From NCBI RefSeq assembly GCF_033439725.1, contig NW_026944384.1, forward strand, positions 372,001 through 436,000: 64,000 nt of DNA. Reading direction: 5' to 3'. Source of the stretch: Neurospora tetraspora (lineage: Eukaryota; Ascomycota; Sordariomycetes; Sordariales; Sordariaceae). The notes beneath the pieces were generated by a model. The model did no database searches and was not told the DNA's origin. It saw nothing but the letters and a program-made list of their open reading frames with translations. Below are positions 49,101-59,823 of the stretch, piece by piece (position 1 is the first letter of the stretch; every line of letters starts with the position of its first letter). Position numbers and translations under genes: made by a program.

Positions 49101-51992
49101 CGCGCAAGGGGCATGCCACTTGGTTGTCCAGCAGCTTTCATGATCAAGGATGTCTGCCCATCAACGTCCAAGGGGCAATGCCGACACAATGTCCTAGACA
49201 TGTATCAGGGATAACAGTACCAGCATTACCACCTTACGAAAGATCTGCGAATAAGTGAGACAAGGCGAGGTGTTTCCGCAACACCGAGCAATGGGGGAGC
49301 AATGAATGTCTCAAGAGCTAAAGTGCTTGCAGATGGTTAAAGTGGTTGCAGATAATGCCTTGACCTAACGCCCTTCGCGGCCATAGAGGTACAGAGTCCA
49401 TCAACATCAAATGTCGTCGAACACTACACAGTAGGCAAGTCTGTTCGAGTATCAGGTTCAACTACCAGTTCAGCGAGATCTTGTGTACCGCTGTCCAAAT
49501 GTGACCGCACAGCAGGTCGAGACACCTCGAGGCACGAAGAGAGAGGTAATCCGGGGCGCAGGATTGGGCGCTAGAGGAGTACAAGACTCGTGAAGTGGTG
49601 AACCGCGATGAGATCTGATAGGGAACCGCGAGCAGTCTTATGTTTGAACTTGGCTAACAGGTCGTTGGTAAGAGATGATTGTATGCCATCGCCGGGGAGC
49701 TAGAGAAGTTGAGGACCTCTACGGCCCGGATACTTGCCTCTGCTCAAGCACGAGAATGGACATTTTCTGAGCAGCCCGCCAGCCGACGTCATCTTGCCCG
49801 ATGAAAAGGAAGGGCGCATTGGGTTCGGGAATTCCACGGACTGATATCTTGCTCCCTGATGAAAGACCAGAAAATGCTGCATTAATTGTACGGGCCAGAC
49901 ACTGGCTGCCCTTTTGCATTTCTGCGATGGCCCGAGACGCGGTGCGGTGTTCCCCGCGGGCGTGTGGGAAGGCAACACGCGTTGCCATTGGCCCACAAGT
50001 TAATTGATTTCTTGGAGGCGGCCACTCAACTTGTACGGCAGCCCGCCAGACGGATGCACGGTACGTACAAGAAAATGTCGAGATGGTGTGCAGACACTGA
50101 CACTGAAGCGCATTGAATACCTCAACTTTGATGGATGGATGGGCGGACGACCTGATCCAGACCCTCCATTTCTTCTTGGTCTACATAGTACACCATCTGC
50201 AAGCTCTTAAAGAAGTACTTGGGTCTTGGGGCAGGGGGGAAGGATTGAGACCATCTGCAGGCACTTAAACAATTTCCACAGCGCATTCTTCTCTGGGAGG
50301 TCTGTTAAAGTGGCACAGGGATGACACTGACCTCTCTGCGGTCCCTTGCGCCTCTAGACGCCTCTTCCTCCTCCGCTCCCGCGATTCCGTCGCACGTTCT
50401 GATTGGAAGAAAATGGCGACGGCGCGCGTTGAGAAATGGTGTTTTACCACGAAAAAGGCACGCCAGGTTCACTGTGTGAAGCCGACCAGTGGCCATTCAC
50501 AACCGTCAGTGTCTCTTCAGGTTCAGCCTTCCACCCCACAGGAAAGAACGGGGAAGAGAACCTGAGAATCCACCAGAGGGAAGGACACTTCAGGTTCCAG
50601 GTGCCCTTCGACCAATTCACTTGGCTGCCCAGTTGTAACACCCGATTACCCGACCGCCGGTGACCAGTCTTCCCACACACACACAGCTTCAATCCATCAC
50701 CTTATTTTTCACTCTTTTCCCCCTGCCCTATCCGGGAGCCTCCTTCTCGTGAGCTGCATCGACAATATCTTGTCGCCCAATCTACGGTCGCCGACATACA
50801 TACGAACGAATTATCCTACCTACACCTAGGTACGATACCGACTCGACAAGACTCGCATAGTCATTCGGTACCCGACAGTCAATCCAATCCGATTTCCGCC
50901 GGTCCGCCACTGTCGACGTCTCTCGACATCCAACTATCACCGACTCGCAACTCGTAGCCGTTGCCCGACAGAACGATACCAGGTCAACGACTGCGACACT
51001 CGACTTCAGGCCGACGTACCCGAAACACACAATTGGTCGTAGAATCAATCCCGAAAGTAATATCAAGCCGGTCGGGTATCTCAGTATGTCTCTCGGGGAG
51101 GAAACCTCCCGTTGCGACGCTACGTAGAACGTAGAGGCAGCCATCCATCGCACAAGTACTGCGCTAACAGTTATGCAGTCGCAGATTGTAGTGTTGCCTT
51201 GACATTCAACCTCCCAACTTGCGACGATCACCACCATCTTGAAAGCCAAGGCAGTTTCGAACTTGCGCCTTATAGACAGCGAATCGCATTGGACGAGACC
51301 ATCGCACCAATCCGACAGAACACCAGGCCACCAGCCCGACTTACAGACATCCTCTATCTTTCCAAAAGATACCGGTACTTGCGACTGGTACTCGTATTTG
51401 CGAATTTCGATAAGAGTCGCTCGTATCCCTCGACTATCGGTCGTCTTCTTGCCGCTCCTCTTCCTCTCTTCTTCAGCATCAACTCTTCTATCTCAATCTC
51501 GAACATATTGCTCGTTTCTTTGCATCCCTCCCGGAAGCAAGACCAAGTCGAAAGATACAACCTGTGGCAGAAGGAGGATAAGAGATCATTTCTTCTGCAC
51601 GTCCAACGGTTGGATCTGTACCTCAAACCTCAACCACACGCAACCCCCGCATTTTTCCCTCTCCTCTCCTGGGCACATTGAGCCAAGCCCCTGTCTTGGC
51701 CCTGCCCCCCTTGTCTCGGCGATTGCCTGTACCTTTTGCATTCCTTTTCTTTGGGTTCGGGTTCTGCGCCTGTTCTACGCCCGCTCCTTCACAATACGCG
51801 AAGCAGCAGCGAAACCCACACGAAGATTCGCGGGACCACGCCTGGCAACTTCCGTCATACCCGACGCTACCGCGCTTCCGCGAAACAGCGCGCGGCGTTC
51901 GTGTGTACCTTGCACCTTTTTAACTCCGCAGCTGTCAGCTCTTTTCTTCCCCTGACAATATTATTTTACCATCCATCACAAGGCAAACCACA
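46197..51992. other. Long intergenic region without a supported gene
   Basis: About 5.8 kb. No ORF has a recognisable domain. A minus-strand stretch near 48,160-48,420 (containing SPEVQKQLEQSTGD) is the most protein-like and could be a relic. An 11-bp telomere-like GGGTTAGGGTT lies near 48,899. The last ~1.2 kb (50,700-51,992) is pyrimidine-rich and likely the promoter and long leader of the KEN-box gene; TACCTACACCTAGGTA occurs at about 50,817-50,832. Confidence 0.4.
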
Positions 51993-53423
51993 ATGGCTGC
52001 CGTTAGTCGTCAACCGTTTGCTCCCCTGAGTGAGGGGAGGTTGTCGGGACTGACGAGTTTGAAGAACAGACAGAATGGTAAGTTTGTCTTTCGCTTTCTA
52101 CTGCCGCCTGGATTGCACCTCTCTTATTCAGTCTATGCCGTTTTTGTCTCCTTATCAGTTTGCCTTCTACATCAATGTGTCGATGCACCTGGAATACCGC
52201 ATAGCTAACACCATCTTCTAGCCCTCTCTACCAAAAGGAAGGCCGCCGAGGTTGATCCCCTTGATGATGCCGAAAATGTCGACCCCAGCATGTTCTCGAA
52301 GCGGGCAAAGTCGTCACACTCCAACATCATGAAGCCTTCCCAGTTTGTACTCAAGAAGGCCAGCACACCAGTCATCTCTCTCGGAAAGAGCATTCTCGGC
52401 AACACATCCACCCAGCACAGGCACATCCTCCAAGCCAAGTCCCAGCAGATCCGTCTTAACACTCGCATTGCCACTTCCACAACTCTCACCACCTCCGCTG
52501 GCCGATCTCCCACTCGCGGCTCCAAGAAGGGCGGTATCCTTTCCAAGCGCCGCACCCAACGCGTCGACCCCCCCTCGTTTGGAGGAGTTTCTGCACCTTT
52601 CTCCCTCGATGCCGCCCTCAAGGGTACCATCCCCAGCTATTCCGGCGGCCTTCGCGAAACCAAGTCAACAAAATCCAGCACCACCAAAGCCGAATCCTTC
52701 TTCCCCTCAGCCATGAAGTCTGACTGGTTCTTCGATATCCATGAGGACACCCCCGAGCAGGAAATGACCAACCTACTGCAGCACAGCACCTGCGTCCTTG
52801 ACATCAGCAGCGACGAAGAGACCGAAAAGCGCGAGACGCGCGAGTGCGCAGAGGGACGCGACAAGGAAAACGTGCCGCCTACCGATGATGTCAGCCAGAC
52901 CCAGTCCGCACGAACTCCTTCGACACGAGGTGCAGACTCGAATGCAGGTTCGGATGCGGATGACATGATTGTGGAGAAGAACAGGGGTCCGCTGCAGGAG
53001 ATGGACAGCCAGGATTTCTGGCCTGAGGGAACGGATGATGAGGATTTCTTTGTGGTGCCGGGCGATGAGGATGATGCTGCTGCTACTGTTGCTGGCCCCG
53101 CGGTTCAAACTGACGAGGCACAAGAGGAGGACAGCGAGAAGCAACGCAGCGACATTCCCCAGATTTTCGTCGACAACTTTGAGGACGATGAAGCTGACGA
53201 AGCCGACACCAGCTCCTGCAGCGACTCCGACGAGGTGGATAGCATCGATGGTGTTATGGGCGTCCACGACGGACCGGTCAAGGCTGCGGTTTTGGAACCG
53301 ATTGAGGGCACGGGTGAGAGCTTTGAGCTCTGGGAGAGCGAGAGCGCGAAGGATCAGCAGAGCGCGCCGTCCTCGCCTGTACGTGAGAGTGTCTTGGAGG
53401 AGGTGGATGTTGCTGAATGCTAG
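51993..53423 (+). CDS. Acidic fungal protein with a KEN box, function unknown
   Basis: Two exons, 51993-52077 and 52222-53423, with a 144-bp intron (GTAAGT, branch GCTAAC, acceptor TCTAG), encode 428 residues. The N-terminus SRQPFAPLSEGRLSGLTSLK runs through the splice into TKRKAAEVDPLDDAENVDP, a pattern I associate with uncharacterised Sordariomycete proteins. The first ~150 residues are basic; the rest is strongly acidic and Ser-rich (EDDEADEADTSSCSDSDEVD). RDKENVPPTDD in the middle is a textbook KEN box with a following Pro, the degron recognised by the Cdh1-activated anaphase-promoting complex. A cell-cycle-regulated nuclear protein is therefore plausible, but this is inference from a short motif in a disordered protein. 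No enzymatic domain is visible. Confidence 0.75.
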
Positions 53424-54733
53424 TGGTTTTGGGATGAAACCTCCTCCGTCGTTCGTTAAGTCGAGCGCAACCCTCGATCGACCTATGTCACGACATCGTC
53501 ATCATCACCATCATCGGAAAATATCGATGGATGGATTAGTACAGTACTTGTCTACAACAGTGCCTATCACATAGGAGCATGCGTCCTCGGAAACTGGAAG
53601 CTGAAAGCTGAGAACGAGCTATGCTGTGTGGAAGTGGATGGAGTTTACAGGCGTTTATTCATGCCTTGTGGAAATGGAAATGATGGATATATCATGGATT
53701 GGAGGATGTTCTGCTTCGGTTCGAATCACGGAGTACTGGAGTTTGACGAACAAATGCTTGGGATTATTTGTACAGTGTTGATGCTAGCTAGCTAGGTTCA
53801 GTAAGCTTTCTGATAGCTTGAAGAATGATAAGTAGTATTCAAAATGACTTGTCTCCGTTGCATCCCGAGGTGAGGATGATAAGTTGACGTTGATGGCGCC
53901 AGTGAGCTACGTAGGTAGAACTTCAATGCAGGTACCGATCGGAGGGATGGATCTTTGTTCATTCTGCAGCATTGCTGAAGATCGATACCCGCCCCGCCCT
54001 GCCGTCCTGCCGCCCCTTGTCGACGGTTCAGTAGTGTAGATGAGCAGATGGGTGGAAGCAAGGGAGGAGGATCGCCAGCCAGGGAGTTGAAGAATGATGA
54101 AGAAAGAAAGGGTGAAAGGGTAGGTACCTCATCGGAGGAGCTCTGCATGGAATGAAGAAAGCTATACGTAAAAAGTAGATCATCCCTCATGTATTCTTTC
54201 GTCGGCCTAAAGTCGGTGCATCAAAAGGTGCTGTCTGTCGCTACCTAGACAGAGCGAGACAGAGCGAGATGGAAGGACGAATGAACGCAACGAACGACTT
54301 GGAGATTTGGAGATGTGAGGTGCGAACTGCGAAGCGATAAGCCGAGATTGGACGGATAGGTAAGTGCACAGGAAGTCAGGAAGTCAAGAATGGAAAGCAG
54401 AAAGCAGAAAGCAGAAAGAGAAAAGAAATTGAGTAGTACAGATCCTTTCTCCTTATCATGTATAGATAGAAGCAAAGGCAAAGGCAAAGGCAAAAATAAA
54501 TAAATGTCAAAAAGACAAGGGAAATGAGCCCGTCGTTTCGTTGTCTTACACAGTAATGAAGCTGTGAGTTGAGTTGGGAGTTTGTTCGGCACTTTTGTTT
54601 AGTTTTGTCAAGTTGCGGTTGAGTTGATTGAGTTGGGGTATATAAGGACTAGGTAGAGGTAGTGCAAATACACAATGTCGCCTGGCGCCAAATCGCGGGT
54701 TAATCCGTGGCGAAATGGTTTGCTGGGCATTAT
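53424..54733. other. Intergenic region between the KEN-box gene and tRNA-Asn
   Basis: Simple-sequence tracts only: GCAGAAA repeats near 54,398, AAAGGC repeats near 54,474, and GACAGAGCGA repeats near 54,250. No gene is supported. The tRNA promoter is internal, so no upstream element is assigned. Confidence 0.45.
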
Positions 54734-54807
54734 TCCTTCGTGGCGCAATTGGCTAGCGCGTCAGACTGTTAATCTGGAGGCTGTAAGTTCGATCCTTACC
54801 GAAGGAG
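54734..54807 (+). tRNA. tRNA-Asn (anticodon GTT)
   Basis: A 74-nt cloverleaf without intron. Acceptor stem TCCTTCG (54734-54740) pairs with CGAAGGA (54800-54806), discriminator G. The D arm includes GGCGCAATTGGCTAGCGC (A box). The anticodon stem TCAGA/TCTGG flanks the loop CTGTTAA with anticodon GTT at 54768-54770. The T arm is TGTAAG-TTCGATC-CTTAC (B box). A TTTTT pol III stop lies just downstream at about 54,814. Confidence 0.97.
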
Positions 54808-54992
54808 ACTTCATTTTTGCGGTTTTTATGCAGTGAGGCAGGCCTACGATACGATACGATGTCTGCTGTTGCCCCGCTTTTGTGACCCACTTTAAGGAGG
54901 TTATCACGATGCTGTTCTTGGCGCTGTGGGGATGCCTTTTACAACGACGACTGTCGATGCTTCAACAAAACACCACCAAACCTTTTCGTTCC
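54808..54992. other. Short spacer between tRNA-Asn and the TIR element
   Basis: About 185 bases including the pol III terminator and ending in the left target-site duplication TTCGTTCC (54985-54992). Nothing else is recognised. Confidence 0.5.
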
Positions 54993-55666
54993 TTATCTCA
55001 GCGCTCAGACCTCTCTTTCTTCGTTCGGATCTCATAGGTACGTACCTGGCTGACAGCTATCGTTTGGCAGGCCCACTTTTTTTAGAATTCCTGAAAGGGA
55101 GGTCTGAGTTTACAATTTGATGGGAACTGGATAGAGGTTAATAACTAGCTAAAAAAAAATATTCCTTAATTATAATATTATTATTTGGAAGAAAATATTC
55201 AGAATGCACTTGAAAGTGGAACTTTGGATTCTCTTTCCAATAATATAGGTTACATCAAATTTGGATAAAGAAAAGTGGTAATGGTAATGCCTATCTTTGG
55301 GAAAATGTCCAAAAAAAGGATATTGTTACGAAGCGTTTTTAAGGATGGGTATTACGGTTAATACTCTTTAATACCAGACTAAGGAAAAAGTAGTATTATT
55401 AGAAAGCTAGAGAAAAGTTCTACCTCTAAGGGTATTTTAGTTTCTTTCCCTTTAGAGTTAGTAATTTGCATCGAGAAAAGGTTAAAGCTATTTTTCCGAT
55501 TTGTATAGGGGATATTATTATGAAACGAATTAATACTAATCGGGAATTTAGACCTCTCTTTCGAGAGTTTTGAGAAAAAAAGCGGGTCCGGGTGGGTCTG
55601 ACAGTTGCCAGGGGTACGTACCTATAATATCCGAACGAAGAAAGAGAGGTCTGAATGCTGAGATAA
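54993..55666. mobile_element. Non-autonomous TIR element (hAT- or Mutator-like), 674 bp
   Basis: The ends are inverted copies: TTATCTCAGC, then TCAGACCTCTCTTTCTTCGT, through GGTACGTACC, continuing with mismatches for about 120 bases. The element is flanked by a direct repeat TTCGTTCC (54985-54992 and 55667-55674), which matches for two further bases. An 8-bp duplication would fit hAT; 9-10 bp would fit Mutator-like elements. Each arm is itself palindromic: AGACCTCTCTTTC recurs inverted about 75-90 bp further in (55093-55107, and 55549-55565 with 55640-55654). The core is A+T-rich with no protein-like frame. It lies 185 bp downstream of the tRNA. Confidence 0.82.
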
Positions 55667-55809
55667 TTCGTTCCTTCTTTATTTTTGCTTTTGGTTTATA
55701 ACGCGGCTGCTGGATTGTGTTATGCTTGCTTCGACCTTCTTACTTTGTGTATCTTCCCACCCTTCGCGGGGTCTCCCACTCTCTCCAGTCGGCATCCCAC
55801 TACCTCTAA

Positions 55810-56084
55810 GTACTGTATCACGGTGCTTCTTCTACGCATGCTCCTTCCGCTCCAACCGGACCCGAACCCGGTGGTCATCCGGTTATTGATCTAACTGGAG
55901 ACTCGGACGACGAAGCCGAGGTTGATAGCGCGTTAGACTGCATTGAAGAAGAAGTCAATGAGCTTTTTAACGAACCGAAGTTGACATAGAGGCACTTGCC
56001 CGTAGAACGGTCCCGGTCACCCATGCTGGGAAAGAACACACGACGGATGTCAAGCTCCGGTTGTTCAATTACAAGTACCTCACC
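55810..56084 (+). pseudogene. Protein-like fragment, acidic, family unknown
   Basis: Two adjacent stretches in different frames read as real protein. The first (55810-55989) is acidic and contains HPVIDLTGDSDDEAEVDSAL, a SUMO-interaction-like motif followed by acidic residues. The second (about 55,983-56,084) contains EALARRTVPVTHAGKEH and DVKLRLFNY. I find no start codon or clean splice joining them, so I treat this as the remains of a gene. It could be part of a multi-exon gene I cannot resolve. Confidence 0.35.
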
Positions 56085-56460
56085 TCACATCACTTTCCAA
56101 AAGAACTTCAGTCTCCCTTGCAACCAAAGCAACATCCATCAAACCCTCAAAGCTTCAAGCTCCAACTCTTCCTTTGCCGTCGCTTTTCTTCCCCTCCAAC
56201 AACACAACCATCCAGACATCTTTCTAGCATCCTTCTTCGAATTGATTGTTAGGGCCATCCCTCACACGAGAAGTTTCTACCATCATTCTTTCGGCATATT
56301 CGCCAGTATATTAGACTCATCCTCCCACGCCCAGATCCCGTCTTCTTGTCTCTCTTTCCGACACCCAGCACCGAGCTAGGTACCGGCAACAACAACATCA
56401 ACAAGTCAACAAACACACCTCCATCTGTGTAACCATTGTTGCACTTAACGCGTCTGGACA
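56085..56460. other. Unassigned stretch
   Basis: CA-rich, pyrimidine-biased sequence resembling a leader or intron. The open frames here are Ser/Pro/Gln-rich and not convincing. Confidence 0.35.
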
Positions 56461-56776
56461 ATGGGACATGGAGATCACCCCAAACGGAGTCATAAGAGAT
56501 CACTATGGCCCGTTCCAGAGATTTCCAGAGCCAGCGGATTACGTTATACTGAACAAGTGTAACTCAAACGCCCAAGAGCGGCTGCAGAGTACGTATGCCA
56601 GAAATGCCTGTGAGATATTGACCATAACTGACTGCTGTCTAGATTTGTACTGCCAAATCATGGCGGACGCCAGCATGCATGCCCTTGTCAAACAGGATCC
56701 TTCCAAGGTCCGTTACTCACCCGTGGACAAAAAAAGGAGACTTGCTTTCAAGACCAGTTGGGTCAAAGACAACTAG
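56461..56776 (+). CDS. Possible small or partial gene, unknown
   Basis: A frame from the ATG at 56468 to 56776 contains a good intron candidate at 56589-56642 (donor GTACGT, branch CATAACTGAC, acceptor TCTAG, 54 bp). The exons would then read ...YGPFQRFPEPADYVI... and ...IMADASMHALVKQD...KTSWVKDN. An overlapping frame from the ATG at 56461 also looks protein-like, so the frame is uncertain. No family is recognised. It may be a fragment in the decayed region. Confidence 0.3.
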
Positions 56777-56853
56777 ACCACCATAGCGAATGGCAAGAAG
56801 GCCCGTTGGGCGGGCAGGCCTGAGAGAAAGGACTTCGCGGTAAGAAATTACCT

Positions 56854-57264
56854 ATGGGAGAGCAAGCCAGAAAAGAAAAAAGACAGACGAAGAGGACGAC
56901 GGATCATTCGATCGATATTGGTTCATACCTACCTCCTCACAAGCGGCAGGCGATGTTGGCGGCTGCTGCAGAGACCGCGGCGGCCACGGAGGGCGGCAAC
57001 GGAAGTGGAACCTCGACTGCCCCTGGACAACAGCAGCCGACCTCGACCCCCCGACCCTGCCATATCCAGGGAAAATGCCCGAGCAAGCGATATCTTCCTA
57101 AAAGAAACCGAGCTCTACGTTCTTCCAGCTCTCGCACAGAAGGAAGCAGTCCAGTTTATCAGCCCGTGATGGGCTGCGGGCTTGCTCATGCTACTGTCGA
57201 CACAGACGGCAGTTTTCCAGCAGGTTCAGGTCCCAGATGTGTTTTGTCGCCTAGCCTTGCATAG
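56854..57264 (+). pseudogene. Protein-like fragment, unknown
   Basis: The frame from 56854 starts with a basic stretch and SIDIGSYLPPHKRQAMLAAA, then Ala/Gly/Thr-rich sequence. About halfway a second frame (ending near 57,169) becomes the more protein-like one (ENARASDIFLKETELYVLPA). This suggests a frameshifted gene or an unrecognised intron. No family is identified. Confidence 0.3.
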
Positions 57265-57423
57265 AGGTACCTACCTACCTGTCATATAGATCACCGACAA
57301 CACCGGCCGTGACGACCGGGAGGAACTAGAGGTACCGAGGAGAAACCACATGCGGCAGTCGCAACCGCAGTCGGAGTGAAGTCTCCACGACCGCTCGCTT
57401 TGCATTGTGCATCTAGAGGTACC
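57262..57423. repeat. Three copies of the decamer TAGAGGTACC
   Basis: Exact TAGAGGTACC at 57262-57271, 57327-57336 and 57414-57423, with 65- and 87-bp spacing. The same decamer also occurs at 9778-9787 and 17004-17013 in this window. Surrounding sequence is not otherwise repeated. Confidence 0.7.
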
Positions 57424-58092
57424 GACGACCCGAGAGCCCAGGGTCGGGACCAGTGCCGGGATCACTTTCGTGAAGGCCTTTTTCTCTAGCGATGCAAGAA
57501 AACTATACTGCGCCGCTGGAGGACCTCAGGCCGAGGATTCTCTCGTAGGCGCTCGAGCTCCGCCCGGATTTCTCCAGGTGACCGACTAATTCTTTGGTTA
57601 GCTCATATGGGCTGTGGATGGAGTGAGGTTGACTTACAACGGCCACCAGAGGTCCTTGGGGCGGGCGAGAACCCAAAAGACGCTGGCCGCAACGACGACC
57701 ACAACCTATACGGGTGTGTCGGGAGCGGTGGCCCTGAGGCCCTCGGCGTAAATAAAATGACGTGATTCGTAGGGGATGGGAGCCATGTTAAAGATAATAA
57801 CGCTGGTGAAGAAAAAAAGAGAAAAGAACGTCACGAGATGAACGCAGGGGGGGGGGGGGATCCTTATTTTCCCCAGCAAGCCCTTTTGTCCTGATCCGGA
57901 GGGATGAACATGAATGTAGTGTGAGTGGCCTGCCCCTGAGTCAACAACATTCTGTCATCAGTTCTTGCACACTGCAACACCACTTTTTCATCTCATCAAT
58001 CAGCAATCATCATCATCTCAACCAAGATGCACAACAACACAAGCAAGAAGGAGTTGTCGCCACTCAGCACCTTCCTCATGAGGGTCCTCTGG
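57424..58092. other. Intergenic, no supported gene
   Basis: Contains a G homopolymer of about 13 at 57,847-57,859. An ATG at 58027 preceded by CAACCAAG opens a 102-residue plus-strand frame with one hydrophobic segment (FLMRVLWLLYTSAAHCLKLL). That frame overlaps a better-looking minus-strand frame, and I do not call it. Confidence 0.35.
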
Positions 58093-58470
58093 CTACTCTA
58101 CACATCGGCTGCGCACTGCCTCAAGCTTCTCGACGCCACCTTGTGGCCGGCTGAGGTAAAAATCGGCGGGATCGGGGGGCTCGCCCCATGCAGTGTTTTT
58201 CACCATCTGGGTAAAGTTGTCTCTGCACCACGCGTCGCCGAAGGGGGTTGGATTACACGGCATTCTGTTCCCATTCCGGCGCCTCAACTTGAGGTTCATG
58301 GCGGCGTCGCTCATGATCTGCGTGTAAAGCACTGAGAGTGGTTGTCGGAGTTCAAGCTGGTCTGCAACCCACTGAGCCCCCAAGGACTCCACTCGTCCGT
58401 GCCAGCCCGAACTGTACTCGTAATGCCAATGGATTTTTTGAGTTCGCCAGAAGCCAAGCTTCCACGGAGG
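58093..58470 (-). pseudogene. Orphan protein-like frame, unknown
   Basis: On the minus strand the C-terminal part of a longer frame reads convincingly as protein. Segments include HWHYEYSSGWHGRVESLGAQ, QIMSDAAMNLKLRR and AWCRDNFTQMVKNTAWGE, with many Trp/Asp/Tyr. No start or splice sites can be fixed, and I recognise no family. It could be an exon of a broken gene. Confidence 0.3.
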
Positions 58471-58490
58471 ACGGCGATCAACCACACCCG

Positions 58491-58805
58491 ATGGCGTCCC
58501 AGCTTGAGACCATGAGCGAGCAGTCTCAACTCCCCATAGATGTGTATACCGAACTTGGCAAGAGGTACAGGAAGGAGCTTCCGTCGCTTTGGCCGAAGAA
58601 GACCACTTCCAAAGACAGCGCACATGCCAGTCAGGGCAAGAACGAGGACGCCGGCAGGAAAAAGAGAAAGAGCGCGAAGGAGGGAGGCCGGGCCAAGAAG
58701 AGGACAATGGTCATCGAGGACTCCGAGGAGGAGGGGCCAACTTCTTCTCCTCTTCCGGTGGTTGCCATAGCTGCTGTTGGTGCTGCTTCTGTTGGCGGTG
58801 GGTGA
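58491..58805 (+). CDS. Possible basic, nuclear-type protein fragment
   Basis: ATG at 58491, 104 residues. It contains QSQLPIDVYTELGKRYRKEL, a Lys-rich stretch (GRKKRKSAKEGGRAKKRT) and MVIEDSEEEGP, and ends in small hydrophobic residues. It lies just upstream of, and in the same direction as, the STAND N-terminal-like fragment, so it may be that gene's first exon. No family call is made. Confidence 0.35.
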   Translation: MASQLETMSEQSQLPIDVYTELGKRYRKELPSLWPKKTTSKDSAHASQGKNEDAGRKKRKSAKEGGRAKKRTMVIEDSEEEGPTSSPLPVVAIAAVGAASVGGG

Positions 58806-58928
58806 CTCTGTACCAGTCCTCGATCCTGGTTCCCAAGGGCCGATGTGACGAAAGTGTATGGTGGCAGGTCCAAAAAAGGCTGGGTCGATGGCATGTGTGC
58901 CGTGTGAGTCGACGGATCTCGCTGATAG

Positions 58929-59250
58929 CTTGCCACTACCGGAAACTGGACGGAGAGTGTTCAGGATGAATTTATCGCTCTTTACCAGCACTTGCTTGAG
59001 TTCCAGGTCCGCACTGTTCTCCCATATCACCAGGGTGGCTTTGCACGCTTCGTCCAAGACCTTTCATCCAACGTATGGGAACAACTGATCACCGCTATCA
59101 AGGATCAAGAGCGCCTTCTCCATCAAGATCTACGGTAATACCACAATGCCTACCAGTCACTCACTTCCGACGTTCTCAAGCAAAACAGCAATAAATCTTT
59201 GGAGTCCAACGCCAGGTTTCTCGAGGCTCTGCAGGAGGTCCAGGATTTTG
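58929..59250 (+). pseudogene. Fragment resembling the N-terminal region of a fungal STAND/NACHT protein
   Basis: The frame contains FIALYQHLLEFQVRTVLPYH, FARFVQDLSSNVWEQLITAI and KDQERLLHQDLR. One in-frame stop (TAA, possibly RIP-derived from CAA) follows, and then YHNAYQSLTSDVLKQNS. The spacing of LY..LL.FQ...V..YH, F.R.L and W...I..I......L..D matches the helical domain that precedes the NACHT ATPase in many ascomycete NLR-like proteins. No NACHT P-loop (GxxGxGKS/T) is found in the window, so the rest of the gene is absent. The identification is from memory of the family pattern. Confidence 0.45.
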
Positions 59251-59365
59251 TCCGTTCCTCTTGTTCTTTTCTTTTGCCCATTCGTAGGCACACCACTCTT
59301 GGAAGGTAGGGCCTTCGTACTCGTTGTCGGTGTCGAAGGGTCAGCTGGTGAGGCAGGGTAGTCGC

Positions 59366-59737
59366 CTATATGGCTTGGTCCTCGAGTTGGGCTTGGTCCT
59401 TGAGTTGCTGAACTCTCTTCTTGTGCCTGTTGGAGTTCAGGTGCTTTGTTAGGTGGGCCTTGGTGCCGAAGACATGGTCCGGATTGCAGTGGGTGCAACG
59501 GAAGGTACCGGCGGCAAGGTTTCTGGCGGTGCGCGCTGCCAGGCGACGGTGTTCAAGTACAGGTTTCGGGGCGCCGCCGTTCTTGGGACGAACTTTCTCA
59601 GCGTGCTGTTTGGAGTTCATATGCTTCCGATATGCCGTTATGGAGTCGCCCCGGTCGGGACAGATAGCACAGAGCCACCTGCCGGACGCCTTCGCGCGAT
59701 CCCTGTGTGGCCTCGCGGCTCCTGCTCCCGCTCCCAC
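59366..59737 (-). pseudogene. Two matrin/U1-type zinc fingers, truncated gene
   Basis: A minus-strand frame has CAICPDRGDSITAYRKHMNS with KQH (C-x2-C-x12-H-x5-H), and 30 residues later a second finger, CTHCNPDHVFGTKAHLTKHL with NSNRH. Both are U1/matrin-like fingers often found in nucleic-acid-binding proteins. The frame has no good ATG upstream. After its stop, another frame (about 59,176-59,340) continues with protein-like sequence (NEYEGPTFQEWCAYEWAKEK). I therefore call it a decayed or unresolved gene. Similar fingers occur at 61,270-61,600 on the opposite strand. Confidence 0.5.
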
Positions 59738-59823
59738 CCGGAAGCGAACTCACTCGGCCACTATCAGCACTCCCCCCTAGCATCCACCACCGCACGTGCA
59801 ATTGACCCGACCAGCTGCTACGA

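Noticed and set aside
53700-53740. GGTTCGAATCACGG resembling a tRNA T arm
   Set aside because: No matching acceptor, D or anticodon stems in the flanking sequence.
58311-59057. 248-residue minus-strand ORF
   Set aside because: It is Leu/Ser/Arg-biased without domain features, and overlaps plus-strand sequence that reads better as protein. Treated as a shadow.
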